Assembly: GCA_030770535.1 (NCBI GenBank) | Contig: JASVEC010000011.1 | Coordinates: 682,001-746,000 of the forward strand | Length of the DNA: 64,000 bases | Direction of reading: 5' to 3' | DNA from: Batkoa obscura | Lineage: Eukaryota; Entomophthoromycota; Entomophthoromycetes; Entomophthorales; Batkoaceae | Part shown: in pieces, positions 1-10,339 of the stretch | Layout of the letters: each line of letters opens with the position of its first letter | Numbering within the stretch: the stretch's first letter is position 1 | Translations under genes and position numbers: made by a program | Notes under the pieces: generated by a model | What the model was told of the DNA's origin: nothing | The model's database searches: none | Seen by the model: the letters and a program-made list of their open reading frames with translations, nothing else

Positions 1-73
1 AAATTATACGAAAGAATAGTGTAAAATATTCAAGTTAGAAATTATGGGATAAGTTAGATTTATTCGTTTGAAA

Positions 74-634
74 TTAAGAATGTATTACAGATAAATAAGA
101 AAAATGATTTCTCCTAAATGTAATTAAAACTGTGTTAATAGAAGAAATGAAGAACGAGGAAGTAATAAAAAGATGACAAAAATGGAACAAAACAAAATGA
201 TAGCTATTGGCAATAGTGGGTTGAATGACATTTAGAAGTAAAGATAAAAATAACCATAAAAAGGAAAATAGGACGGTTGTAATTGGTGGATAAAAGAAGG
301 AAATAACATTGTTATCGTTATTAATAGAATTATTTATATTACTACTATCGCTATTAGAACCCAAATTCAAGTAATTAACTAAACAAAATTTTTGACAATA
401 ATCATTGTATTCAATAAAAAACCCAGTAATAAAAACAGTCACGAAACACAAACTTAAGCACAAATATTTTATACTAAATTCAATAACATCAACTATTACT
501 GTATTATTGTTTACTTTCCATGTCTCTATTATTAAATATAAGAACAATAAACCAATTAGCATGGTTGTTTTGCGTATTCCCAAGTTTATATTAAACCCTG
601 GGTATTGATTTTCCTTGATATGGTATGAATACAT
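74..634 (-). CDS. Small multi-pass membrane protein, unknown
   Basis: A single 186-residue frame with four hydrophobic stretches at about residues 24-40, 47-75, 117-138 and 143-168. A hydrophilic Asn/Ser-rich loop lies at about 90-112 between segments 2 and 3. The spacing suggests a four-span protein with the polar loop on one face. There is no clear signal peptide, and I recognise no catalytic motif or family. The N-terminus (about 23 residues) is polar. No intron is needed. It lies on the same strand as BRX1, with 1.1 kb of A+T-rich sequence between. A short frame on the opposite strand is a shadow. That it is a gene is likely from the length and organised hydrophobicity; its function is not known. 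Confidence 0.55.
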   Translation of the reverse strand: MYSYHIKENQYPGFNINLGIRKTTMLIGLLFLYLIIETWKVNNNTVIVDVIEFSIKYLCLSLCFVTVFITGFFIEYNDYCQKFCLVNYLNLGSNSDSSNINNSINNDNNVISFFYPPITTVLFSFLWLFLSLLLNVIQPTIANSYHFVLFHFCHLFITSSFFISSINTVLITFRRNHFSYLSVIHS

Positions 635-1789
635 TATTTATAATAATATAATAATAAACAAATAAATGGATTAAGTTAAGAGATAAGTAAGAGCTAAGAG
701 AGGAAACAAAAGGTGAAAAAAAATCGAAAGTTTAGTTTACTATTTATATAGTACTCTTTTTCTAGAAAAACTTATTCTTAATTCATGTACAATTATTCAT
801 TAATTTACTCAATTTAATGCCAATTTTATCCTAATCAAGCTCTTTTAACCAATCACTATAATCTGTTAAAAAACTCTATCCCTTTATAGTATACAATAAT
901 GACTCTTTCCTTTAATCTGATAGAAAGATGATAGTAATAGACTCCTTATTTTTAAAGCATTGTGAAGATGTAGAAAAATATTATTTGTGAAGTTCTTTAA
1001 TTTTAAAGTTACGGAGTAATATACCCATTACTTTTATTGTTAATAAGTATTTTCAATTAGTTACCATGATAAAATGATTTAAATATTAATAAAAATTTAA
1101 ATTAAAGTATCGGGTAAATTATATCACGTTTATTCAATTGTGTTTTATTAATAAATTAGATAAAGTAGAATGAGATATAAAATAAAAAGTTAGTTTAATA
1201 TTATACAGTATATTATAAATTAAAGCTCCACGTTTGTAATAATGTAGTGGTAACAATGATTAATATTGGCTATTTTAATATAAAGCATGAAGAAACTTGA
1301 CTATAATATTTATGCAAAAAACCCACATTATCCAAATGAATAAATAAGATGAACTGAATAGCTTAATAACTTATTGTCCATTTTAATTGGCTATCACTAG
1401 TATTGACACAAATTAGTATAAATTAATTTAAAATACAAATTTTTATTTCAAATTGGTGGAACTTTTGGATATGAGTATTAGACTTTTTTAAGTAAATGGG
1501 TAAATTCAAAAGTTTAGTTGCTATTTGTAATATTTTTATTAATAAATTTAAAATTAAACAAAAAAACACTATAGAACACCTATTCTATTTTTATTATTCG
1601 AAGTATTAAATTTTAAAGTTCTAATTAATTTCTAAATTGAAAAATATGCACCTCATTTTCATACCATTTATGCTTAATTTACTACTTTTGAAATAAGCTA
1701 AAACTGGAAATAAGATGAACCTTGGGATTTAAATTGATCAAATAAATAACAATAAGACCAAATATAAATATTCTATATAATCTATAAGT
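635..1789. other. A+T-rich intergenic stretch
   Basis: About 1.15 kb with no open frame of note. It holds the upstream region of the membrane-protein gene that ends at 634 and the 3' flank of BRX1. I see no RNA gene and no copy of the window's repeat families. Confidence 0.6.
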
Positions 1790-2962
1790 TTAATGAAAAG
1801 CTTGATTGAGAGGATTGGAAGGAATAGCATTTTTAGCTTTTTGGTAGCTTCTTTCAGTTTGGGATGCTTTACGTTTAAGATATTTGTCAGCTTTTTGGAC
1901 GTTTAAGTTAGCACGGATCTATAAAAATCGAGTTTAGTAAATAAAAGGAATTATTTACTTTTGGCTTACCATGTTTGGACTAATAAATTCTTTATTTTCA
2001 TATAAAGTTGGGCCACCAAAAGAGCCTTCGAATATTCTAATTAAATTTAAACAAAATCTTGGACCAATTTCAACTAAACTCATTTTTTTATCTTTCTTTT
2101 CATTTATTATTGTTGGGTCTTCTTCGATAATCTATTTTTTATAAGTGTATATTCGATTCAATAATAGTAGTGTTATTAATATTACTTGATAATTTCTGAA
2201 CCATACTCTTTGGTCTACAATTGACAAACTGGTTACATGGTCAATAAATGGTTTAACTCTACGACTAGATTTAGGTACTGCAAAGGCCTATTGGAAATAA
2301 TTAATACAATAATGAAGTTAGAAATGTACATCTAATTTACATGAGTAAACATTTCTTTTAAAAGAGCATAATGAGGTTGTGAATCAAAAGTGGAATCAAA
2401 TGATAAGATTGGTCTAGAACCTTTTAAACAATTTCCTGTCATCTTTAATTCATCCATAGTATGAACTATAATTATTGTTATAGAATATTTTATAAATAAA
2501 AATAATAAATTACTGTTTTGAACATGAAATTTGGCAGAAGGGCCATTAGGGGATTTTGACATCCAAAGGTAAAGATCCATACCTTTGCGTACTTCAAAAA
2601 ATAAGCAATTATTACAGTTTTGTAACTCGGCTAACTCATTAATCAAATATAATTTATTCTTAGTATCCAGTTTTGCATCTAAATATTACTAATTAGACAA
2701 ATTACACAGATGAATTAGAGGGTGGTTTACCTTTTTTAACATGAGGTAATAAAGATTCTAAATCTTTCATAAGATGGCGATGGCTAAAATAATTATTAAT
2801 CTTAAATTCACTTTAATTCAATCTGCTTATTTACCGTGAGCTTACACCCCTTGAAGATAGCAATAAGACTCTTTGTTTGTTCTTGTTTTTTTCTTGAGTA
2901 ATTTCTTCCTCTTTAGTATTCTTATTCAACTTTTGTTTACTAGCTTGATAAACTGTACTCAT
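1790..2962 (-). CDS. BRX1: Ribosome biogenesis protein BRX1 (Brix domain)
   Basis: Seven exons (2835-2962, 2731-2783, 2514-2678, 2465-2341, 2287-2186, 2131-1970, 1918-1790) join in frame to 287 residues, close to the yeast length (291). The Brix domain shows the family landmarks: LLLSSRGVSSRHRHLM near the start, a KLDTK segment, INELAELQNCNNCLFFE, the strongly conserved KMTGNCLKGSRPILSFD, PHYALLKEMF, FRNYQIIEE, and IGPRFCLNLI...FEGSFGGPTLYEN. The C-terminus is short and basic. By homology it is a nucleolar assembly factor for the 60S subunit, acting on 27S pre-rRNA. All introns are about 45-60 nt with GTAA-type donors. It is divergent from TRM11, with start codons 144 bp apart, so the two probably share a promoter. 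Confidence 0.95.
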
Positions 2963-3106
2963 TTTGATCAAAATAAAATCAAGCTTAAAAAATGAAAATA
3001 GAAGTAAATAGTAGTAGAATTATGGGAACTTAAGACTTATTCCATTTTATTTTTATTTCTATTTTTTATTTTTAAATATTCTTAAAATAAATAAATTAGA
3101 ATAGAT
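2963..3106. promoter_or_regulatory. Bidirectional promoter between BRX1 and TRM11
   Basis: Only 144 bp separate the two divergent start codons, so this interval must hold both promoters and 5' leaders. It is rich in A and T tracts and contains no obvious TATA box for either side. Shared control of a ribosome-assembly and a tRNA-modification gene is an inference from the arrangement. Confidence 0.6.
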
Positions 3107-4615
3107 ATGAACTCCAATAAATATTTAATAAGATTTGCCCAAACACATGAATGTTTTCGGATACCAGAACTGAAATCATTAGGAAAAATCGAAGGAATAG
3201 AATTAGACCACGATGAAATAGATAGAAACTATAACGAATTGGTAAAATGGTTTTATTTAGTTATGCAATTTATTAACTAGAATTTAGAGCCCATTTTTAG
3301 TGTTAACATTAAAATCAGACGAAGATGCAATCAAATTAATTAAGAGAGGGATATTGATTAAATGTATTCATCACTTATGGGTTGAAGAGAAAGACCGTGA
3401 AACTCTACACGAAAGCTTGTTAAAAATGGAGGATTATGAGGTAATAAACTGTTACATCATAACCATTTATTTACTCATTGCCTATAGTCTGAATATGATG
3501 GTAAAAGTTTTAGATTCGAAATATTTACTTTTGGTAAATCAAGAGCAAATGAAGAAAAAATTAGCTTAGTCAATGAGTTTAGATATATGAAATTAAATGG
3601 AAAAATCAATTTGAAAGACCCTGAAGTAAGATTTACTTTAAGCGAGGATCTTAGTCCAGTTACTAAGTCTGATTTACCCGGTGAAAAATTGCATAAAGTA
3701 TATTTTAGTCGCTTTCTGGCTGAAGCTTCAAGAGACGTTGTTCAATTATATGATCTTAAAAAAAGAGAATATTTAGGTACTACTTCTATGGACGCTGAGC
3801 TTTCTTTAGTTATGTCTAACATGGCATTGGTTAAAAAAGACTCTTTGGTTTATGATCCATTTGTTGGAACTGGTATATAATTAATATTTTGAAATGTCTA
3901 ATTTATTAAATATAATAAAGGTAGTTTCTTGGTAACAAGTGCCCATTTTGGTGCCTATACACTAGGCTCCGACATCGATGGTAGACAAGTTAGAGGAAAA
4001 CAAGGAAAATCGATTCAAAGTAACATTGAGCAATACAACTTTAAAGACCAAATATTAGATACTGTAGTATTTGATATTACCCATCACCCATGGCGTAATC
4101 AGATCCAGTTTGATGCAATTGTTACAGATCCTCCTTATGGAGTAAGAGCAGGAGCAAAAAAATTAGGCAGAAAACAAGGAAATAGAAAATTAGAAGATAT
4201 TGCCTTAATTAATGGTATTCCTGCTCATCTTAACTCAGATTACTTACCACCCAAAGTGAGCTATGATATGCCACAAGTTTTGTTAGACTTATTAAACTTT
4301 TCTGCAAATCATCTTACTGTAGGTGGAAGAATTACTTTTTGGTTACCTAATATCGTAGAAAAGTAATTTAATTTAGTTATTATTACTGTGAACTAATAAA
4401 TTATCTTATTTAGTGATGAAGAGCCAATAATACCTAGTCACCCCTGCTTAAATTTAATTTCAGATTGTGAGCAAGCATTTCATGGTTGGAGTAGAAGATT
4501 AATTACTATGGAAAAACACAAGCAACCTGAGACTCCATACGTTTCTGAAATATTATCAGTTGATCAAAGTGATATATTCAGAAATAAATATTTTCAACCT
4601 AACAAGATAGAATAG
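3107..4615 (+). CDS. TRM11: tRNA (guanine-10-N2)-methyltransferase catalytic subunit TRM11
   Basis: Five exons (3107-3241, 3288-3440, 3488-3872, 3921-4362, 4414-4615) join in frame to 438 residues. The N-terminal half corresponds to the THUMP/NFLD tRNA-binding region (start MNSNKYLIRFAQTHE; SLVNEFRYMKLNGKINLKDP). The C-terminal half is a Rossmann methyltransferase: SAM site VYDPFVGTGSFL, then AHFGAYTLGSDID, and the amino-methylating motif DPPYG. SHPCLNLISDCEQ and RRLITMEK near the C-terminus are also conserved in human TRMT11. Family knowledge: it methylates N2 of G10 in tRNA with the cofactor TRM112. Introns are 46-51 nt. The second exon must start at AGCCCA (3288) because an earlier acceptor would leave an in-frame stop. 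Confidence 0.95.
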
Positions 4616-4811
4616 ATAGATATAAATAAAATCATGGTGTTCATTTAATAACTTGTATAACGTAATCTTTTTATTTTTTTAATGGATAATCTAAATAAGT
4701 ATCCTACTGCTAAAATAAATTTTACTAATTCGACTAAAAAATTATAGAGGCTTCAAAATAAACACTTAAATTATATCCAGTTTAATTTCGAACACTATGA
4801 ATTCAACTAAT

Positions 4812-5207
4812 TTAATGGCGATCTATAAAAAGTGCAGGTCCAGATCTCCACCCCCATAAAATGAATAATTCACAAGCACACATTTCACCCACACCAGCAA
4901 AGACGCCAGACAATAAAGGATAAACCATATATCTAGTGATAAATTGGGGCCAAGATAAAGAAGTTATTTGATTTCCTGAAACGAGAGTTTTGACAAGGTT
5001 TGTTAAAGTAAACTCTTTATACTCATCCTTGTTTAGTCTAATTTCTCTTTCTTGAACATTATCTATTTCAATCTCTTTTTTTAAATGGCTGGGTATCCCG
5101 CTATATAATGTTTGTGGTTCGATTTCTTCCTCCTTTTCTTCCTCTTTTTCTTCTTCTCTCATTATTACTTGTTTTTCTAGCTTTTCAAAGGTTGGTGGAT
5201 ATTCCAT
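4812..5207 (-). CDS. Small single-span membrane protein, unknown
   Basis: A 131-residue frame with a Glu/Lys-rich charged segment (about 16-32, EEEKEEEKEEE), a central soluble part and one hydrophobic segment near the C-terminus (about 92-118) ending in a Trp/Arg-containing tail. A short soluble head with a membrane segment close to the C-terminus would suit a tail-anchored protein of the ER or mitochondrial outer membrane, but that is inference. I cannot assign a family. It converges on TRM11 with about 200 bp between stops. Codon use resembles its neighbours and no intron is needed. Confidence 0.5.
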   Translation of the reverse strand: MEYPPTFEKLEKQVIMREEEKEEEKEEEIEPQTLYSGIPSHLKKEIEIDNVQEREIRLNKDEYKEFTLTNLVKTLVSGNQITSLSWPQFITRYMVYPLLSGVFAGVGEMCACELFILWGWRSGPALFIDRH

Positions 5208-5565
5208 GAATTGATTTTTACTAAAAGTAGCTAAGAAATTTTAATTTCCTTTTCAATTATTTCAGGATTTCACATTTCATTCTAACCTGTAAATTTTATT
5301 TATTGCAGCAATTTTTTTAATAAAACAATCAAATTGGAAATGACAGCAGCAGTTGACTCTATATTATTAAGAGTATATTCTTATTTATTGCTTTCAGTAG
5401 TTACATATTTGTTCATTTTTAAACTGTACTAATTTTCCCCTTATATTTAAATAAAATTTCAAAGCACCGAAATCTTTGAAATAGCTGTTAATAACAACTT
5501 ACATATTTAAAAAGAATACATTTAAATAGAGCTTGTTTTATTTGCGAATTTAGTTAATATTTTTT

Positions 5566-5619
5566 AATATTTAAGTCTCAAAAGATGGACAAAATTCTGA
5601 GACGAAAAAACACTCCCAA
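5566..5619 (+). repeat. Degenerate relic of the ATATGGGG repeat
   Basis: The run AAAAGATGGACAAAATTCTG followed by GACGAAAAAACACTCCCA matches the right half of the family (CTTAAAAGATGGAAAAAGTG, then AAACCAAAAAACACCCCCA) with scattered changes. The left half cannot be aligned by eye. Confidence 0.35.
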
Positions 5620-6192
5620 TTATTTATTATAAGTGAATTTCATATGGATTGACTTGAGTGAAGAAACTGGACAGCATTATTTGCAGCGTAAAGTTTGCTT
5701 GTATCTTATACTTAAATATCCAGCATGCTCTAACTAAACATACAGTGCATTTATATACAATGTAAGGTTTAACTGTGATAGACAAACGAAAGGAGATGGA
5801 ACATACAAAAAGATATAGTTTATGCCAACCCTTGCAGTTTTGACAGTGATAAATATCTAGAAATAATATAAAGATTAACCCGCTTACCAAAAAATCTGAG
5901 TAACAAAGGTTTATGAGACTCTATAAAACTTCACAGAAAATATATTGGTACATGCCTAAATAACAAAAAAATATCGCAAAGCTTTTCAACAAATATTTAT
6001 GTATTGTAGATTATAAAATAAATGGATGATCTACTTTATTAGTGGCATAAAGCAGACCTGTCTATTTTTGATCTAATTTGCCATTCTTTCAGTCATTCTT
6101 GTTAGATTCTCAATTACAGCAATTATTTGTATAGTTTAATCATACTTTGAACTCAATTTTCATACAACATAAGTATACATCATTAAACAAGG

Positions 6193-6343
6193 TTTATATA
6201 ATGCGGATTTGATGAGATGAACAAGTATGAAGGCACAGAATATTTGCCCAATTACTAGCAATTTTTTTCATAGCTTTTAGTAATTAGGCGAATATTCCGC
6301 CCCTTCACACTTGTTCATTTCATCAAATCCATGCTATTTATAA
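6193..6343. repeat. Fold-back element (about 150 bp imperfect inverted repeat)
   Basis: The left arm (TTTATATAATGCGGATTTGA and on through ATGAACAAGTATGAAGG to CCCAATTACTA) is matched by the reverse complement of the right arm (TTTATAAATAGCATGGATTT through GAACAAGTGTGAAGG to CCTAATTACTA). The arms are about 65 nt each and surround a short T-rich loop near 6260-6275. The scattered mismatches suggest an old hairpin-type element or MITE. No second copy is in the window and it holds no open frame. Confidence 0.75.
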
Positions 6344-7153
6344 AAATATATATTACTTAATAAGGAAGTTGTTTGTACTATACTTAGCATCATTAATTAC
6401 TTTAAGCAACTAAAAATAAAAAGTATAACAAAATAGCTAATTTTAATAATATCAAATGGCTATTTATAGACATAAAATAATACTATAAAAGAGGTAATGA
6501 TTATTTAAAGGCATCATTTTGTTTTAAAACATTGTATTTTATCAGCCTTAAATTTATTTTTAAATTATCTTTTCATCTTTATAATGATAGTTTTTTATAA
6601 TACAAGCATACTTAATATTAGTAAATTTGTTTTTAAAATAAATTATAATAGATATTCAGTATATAGTTATTGTAATAAAGATGCAAATAAAGATGCTTTG
6701 ATCTCTACGTTTCGCTTTTTACTATTGTAAATAATAACTTACATACACTTTTAAAACTAAATTTTAAGCTATATATGATAAAAAGAATAGAAACAAGTAG
6801 CTGATGATAAGATGCAGCATCTAAATATGCTATTTCATGGCAATTTTATCTTAAATTGTTTTAAAACAATATGATGATATTTAAAATATTTATTTGTATA
6901 AAATAACATTATAATTTAATTTTCAATTTGTAAATGCCAAATAAATATTATGACAATTTGATAAAGCCTAGAAATGTCCTATTTTAAAGCCAAAAATTCC
7001 CAAAAGTATTAAAGAAAGTTAGGGCTTTTTTATAGTTGATAAGCCTTATTTTATAAGTGACTATTTTGCTATGATAATAAAAATTTATGTCACAATTAAG
7101 GTTGTTTTTAAAGTTTTACTTCTAGCAATGAAAGATTATAGAATTCAAAAAAG

Positions 7154-7160
7154 TATATAA
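7154..7160 (+). promoter_or_regulatory. TATA box of the secreted-protein gene
   Basis: TATATAA lies about 88 bp upstream of the ATG at 7248, followed by an A-rich, G-poor leader. This fits a strongly expressed fungal gene. Confidence 0.5.
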
Positions 7161-7200
7161 GCAGAAAAACAGCAAACAAAAAATTATCAAAAAAAACATT

Positions 7201-7246
7201 CAAAACATACAAACATACAAACACACAAACATACAAACATACAAAC
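7201..7246 (+). repeat. Tandem ACATACAA repeat in the 5' leader
   Basis: About five tandem units of an 8-bp word (ACATACAA, one with ACACACAA) run directly into the ATG at 7248. The tract is nearly free of G and T runs, so the mRNA leader would be unstructured. Confidence 0.75.
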
Positions 7247-7247
7247 A

Positions 7248-7730
7248 ATGAAATTCACTTCTATCTTTCTTTTAGCTTTAGTAGCTTTGGGTTATGCCAG
7301 TGCTGCAAACCAAGCCGCTCCCAGTATTCCACCAGCAGGTGAAGCTGTAATTCCAACCTTGAGTAATGCCCCAAAAAGCAACGTTGAAGGAAAAACCTTT
7401 TTCTTGATTGCCCATATCTTAGGTTCGGTATGTAAATTCTTATTTGGAGATCACAAAAAAGGTTCTCATGATGGCATTGTTGGATATAATGGATCTAACC
7501 AATATTACGGAACTGTTAATAACTACTATACCATCTATTCTCCAAATATTAGATACGTTGATAACGGAGATGGTACTCACACCCTTAACATTTATGGCAT
7601 TAATGGCGTAAAAAACGCATCCACTGCCCAACTTACTTGCCCAGCCAATACTTTTAAAATCAACAAGTCTGGTAATGGCTATCTCTGTCAACTTCACCAA
7701 GATGCTTCTTGCAACGTCAGATATGTCTAA
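7248..7730 (+). CDS. Small secreted protein, unknown
   Basis: A 160-residue single-exon frame. It begins with a clear signal peptide (MKFTSIFLLALVALGYASA, cleavage likely after residue 19). The mature part is Pro/Ala-rich at first, then Gly/Asn/Tyr-rich with possible N-glycosylation sites NGS and NAS. It has four cysteines (in VCKF, LTCPA, YLCQL and SCNV). I recognise no enzyme domain. The size, the cysteines and the strong-looking promoter (TATA box plus unstructured repeat leader) suit an abundant cell-surface or secreted effector-like protein, but that is inference. It is convergent with the laccase-like gene, and a copy of the short repeat sits between them. Confidence 0.8.
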   Translation: MKFTSIFLLALVALGYASAANQAAPSIPPAGEAVIPTLSNAPKSNVEGKTFFLIAHILGSVCKFLFGDHKKGSHDGIVGYNGSNQYYGTVNNYYTIYSPNIRYVDNGDGTHTLNIYGINGVKNASTAQLTCPANTFKINKSGNGYLCQLHQDASCNVRYV

Positions 7731-7920
7731 AAATAAATCATCACACTTTTTTTTATAAATTAACCTATTATATGAACACTTTTTATACAACTAAACAAAA
7801 ACTGTAACTTAATATAAAATGCTATAAGACTATTATCTTTAACAAAGCAATTACATTTTATTTAATGGCTCTTAATTTATTTTTAATTACAATACAAGAT
7901 AGCTTTATACTTCATGAAAT

Positions 7921-8024
7921 ATATGGGGATGTATTTTTGTTTTTAAGAGTTACTAACAACCTTTCCACCCAAATAGCGATTAAAAATGGAAAAAGCGATG
8001 AAATCAAAAAGAACATCCTCATAT
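7921..8024 (+). mobile_element. ATATGGGG MITE, copy 1
   Basis: 104 bp from ATATGGGGATGTATTTTTGT to AACATCCTCATAT. The central block reads CCACCCAAATAGCGATTAAA with the flanking TTTCC/GGAAA pair. It lies about 85 bp beyond the stop codon of the oxidase gene. The right end has a TC change within the CCCC run. Confidence 0.85.
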
Positions 8025-8108
8025 AATTCGATAAATTAAAATATTATAATGAAAGTAAATCAGTAGCATACAAGTTTATTCTAACAAACAACGGTAATAT
8101 TAAGGTAA

Positions 8109-9821
8109 TTATTTTTTAAAATTTTCATTGATAACAAGCTGTTTACCCATAACTAAATGGGCAGTAATATGACAATGCATAAACCACGAGCCTGGGTTGT
8201 CAGCATTGAAACGAATAGCATACCATCCACATGGAACATCATCAACAGCAACACGGGAGTTCCCAAAGCTAAAAAGATTTTCATTAGAGTTTTCATTGTT
8301 AACTCTAACACCTAATGTATCTGATAATTGATTAGTAGCGGATCTAGCTGATTCTTTAACATTATTAGCATATTGAATGAATGTATCACGGTAGATTGGA
8401 ATTTTATTAGAGGTACTTAATTTAGCATCAATAGCCTTTCCATCAACCTCTGGATTATATACACCTGCACCTTGCCCTACAACAAAGAAAGAATGTCCAT
8501 GTAAATGCCATGGGTGAGAAGCACAAGTTCTTCCAGCAGGCATATAATGTTGAAGAACAAGTTGTACAACTTCCCCTTCAGTAATTTCATAAACACCTGG
8601 GGTAGCTTTATGACGTCCAGCAATAACATCATCCCATACAGTTGAGTTTCTTGGCTTTGAAACAACATCATTGATAGTAAAGATTGGATGACCTTCGTGA
8701 GTAGCGGAAATAATGTTTAATACAATTTCGTTGGTAACTTTTTTAGGGACTGGATAAAAGTGAGAGTTAAGTCCCTTATTGTACCATTTACTTGTAGCTA
8801 ATTGTGATTCTACCCAACGATTGAATGGTCCAGTAGGTGTTGGTGGAGTAGCTGGAGTTCTTTTTAAAGTGTCTGGATTTTCAGCACCTTCATAATGAAG
8901 AATAGCAATACCATTGTTAGGATTAGCAGATCCACCACTGACTTGAGTGTAAGTATAGTAATTAGAAATAGGTTGATTTGTTTCCATGATTACAGAATAC
9001 CTTTGTCCAGGCCCTATTTCAACTCTATCAACTTCGATTGGTTCAATAATAGTACCATCAGCTTCAATCAAAGTAAACTTATGTCCTGGAATACGAAAGG
9101 TAAGGAATGAAAGTCCATTGGCACCAATTAAACGTAATCTATATCTCTTATTTGGTTTTACATCAATAACATTAAACCCTTTATTGAATGGTACAGTAGA
9201 ATTATCAGCACCTTTAGTATCCCATACTTTATAAGTCATACCATTTGTTAAGATACTATCAGCACCACCAACGAATCTAAATGGTAACTCTAAAAGTCCT
9301 TTAAGCATTTCATCACTTGGTTTGTGCCATATTTCAGATAACATTACTACTCTATCTTCATCATAACGATATCTTGGATCGAACTTTACTATATCACTCC
9401 AAACACTTTTTTTATCTTGAACAATTAATGCCCCATAGGCATGTTCAGCATCTAATCCAGTATGAGCATGATACCACCAAGTACCAGTTTGATCGTTTAC
9501 ATGGAAATTGTATAAAAAGTCTTCACCTGGCTTAATAGGAGGAGAACTAACATATGGTACACCATCAGAACCAACAGTACCTTTTTGAACCATCCCATGC
9601 CAATGAATAGAGAAATCTTTGTTAAGTCTATTACGTACTTTTACAACAATAGTATCACCAGCAGTAGCATTGATAGTAGGAGCAGGATATTGACCATTGA
9701 ATAATATACCTTCAAAAGCAAAGTTATCAGGTGCAATTCTGCCTTCCTTTACTTCCCAATCGAAGTTTAAAGTGGCAGAATTAATAACAGATGCGAGCAA
9801 TAAACTAATAAAACACTTCAT
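8109..9821 (-). CDS. Secreted laccase-like multicopper oxidase
   Basis: 570 residues, no intron. Signal peptide MKCFISLLLASVINSA (about 1-16). All four copper-binding blocks are present: HWHG (73-76), WYHAH (116-120), HPWHLHGH (436-443) and HCHITAH (549-555). That gives ten His plus Cys550, the usual trinuclear and type-1 copper set of a three-domain oxidase. Family role: it oxidises phenols, aromatic amines or metal ions in the wall or medium, reducing O2 to water. Two oddities: the loop after HWHG lacks the usual QCPI (it reads SSPPI), and the residue ten positions after Cys550, normally Leu, Phe or Met as axial neighbour of type-1 copper, is Lys560 (HLVMGKQLV). Ferroxidase or ascorbate-oxidase-like activity cannot be excluded. 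There is no membrane anchor. Confidence 0.93.
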   Translation of the reverse strand: MKCFISLLLASVINSATLNFDWEVKEGRIAPDNFAFEGILFNGQYPAPTINATAGDTIVVKVRNRLNKDFSIHWHGMVQKGTVGSDGVPYVSSPPIKPGEDFLYNFHVNDQTGTWWYHAHTGLDAEHAYGALIVQDKKSVWSDIVKFDPRYRYDEDRVVMLSEIWHKPSDEMLKGLLELPFRFVGGADSILTNGMTYKVWDTKGADNSTVPFNKGFNVIDVKPNKRYRLRLIGANGLSFLTFRIPGHKFTLIEADGTIIEPIEVDRVEIGPGQRYSVIMETNQPISNYYTYTQVSGGSANPNNGIAILHYEGAENPDTLKRTPATPPTPTGPFNRWVESQLATSKWYNKGLNSHFYPVPKKVTNEIVLNIISATHEGHPIFTINDVVSKPRNSTVWDDVIAGRHKATPGVYEITEGEVVQLVLQHYMPAGRTCASHPWHLHGHSFFVVGQGAGVYNPEVDGKAIDAKLSTSNKIPIYRDTFIQYANNVKESARSATNQLSDTLGVRVNNENSNENLFSFGNSRVAVDDVPCGWYAIRFNADNPGSWFMHCHITAHLVMGKQLVINENFKK

Positions 9822-10297
9822 ATTTTAAATGTTATAATTAATATGAGTTATTTTTGTTTGTATTTATACTATCTCAATAGCAATGAGGTATTTATTATTA
9901 TAATTAACACGAATGTATTCGATGCTAACTATTTACTAGACAACGCTGAGTTATACATAAATTATTTTTTATTCTCAGATAAATGTTTCTTTGAGTTATT
10001 TAAAAATAATTTAAATATCCTAAATTAGTATTAAAACCTTTGTTACACCAAAAGAATTTTCTTTTTTGTGCAATTTCCAATAATGTCTCATCTGATAGGC
10101 TAAGTTACTACTGTAAAGGATTTACTATACCCGTCTGCATTATTCTTAATATTTTTTATTATATTCATTTGGTGTGATCTCAATACTTGAAAAATTTTAA
10201 ATGCTAATTTAATGCTAATTTAATTTTCTTATAATAAAAATAGACAGATTTCATTAACTTCAAATATTATGTAATTTTAAATTGTTTTTATTTCATT

Positions 10298-10339
10298 ATA
10301 TGGGGATATATTTTTTTGTTTAAGAATACATCCCCATAT
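10298..10339. mobile_element. 42-bp derivative of the ATATGGGG MITE
   Basis: ATATGGGGATATATTTTTTT, a short TGTTTAAGA centre, then ATACATCCCCATAT. Both ends match the left end of the family (GGGGATGTAT and its complement); the other family end has GGGGGTGTTT. This looks like an internal deletion or fold-back derivative made of two left ends. Confidence 0.75.

Larger units (their letters stand above)
5208..7247. other. A+T-rich intergenic region with repeats
   Basis: About 2 kb without a convincing gene. It contains a probable relic of the ATATGGGG repeat (about 5566-5619), a long fold-back element (6193-6343), and the promoter and leader of the secreted-protein gene at 7248. An 87-codon frame on the minus strand (5627-5890) has no family resemblance and no gene-like context, so I do not call it. 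Confidence 0.55.

Noticed and set aside
405-608. Plus-strand frame of 67 codons
   Set aside because: Antisense shadow of the four-span membrane-protein gene; composition reflects the reverse of hydrophobic codons.
5627-5890. Cys-containing 87-codon minus-strand frame
   Set aside because: No family resemblance, no clear ATG context or introns, and it sits in repeat-bearing spacer.
9843-10028. 61-codon frame upstream of the oxidase
   Set aside because: Low-complexity Asn/Tyr/Phe content as expected by chance in A+T-rich DNA; it would also occupy the oxidase promoter.
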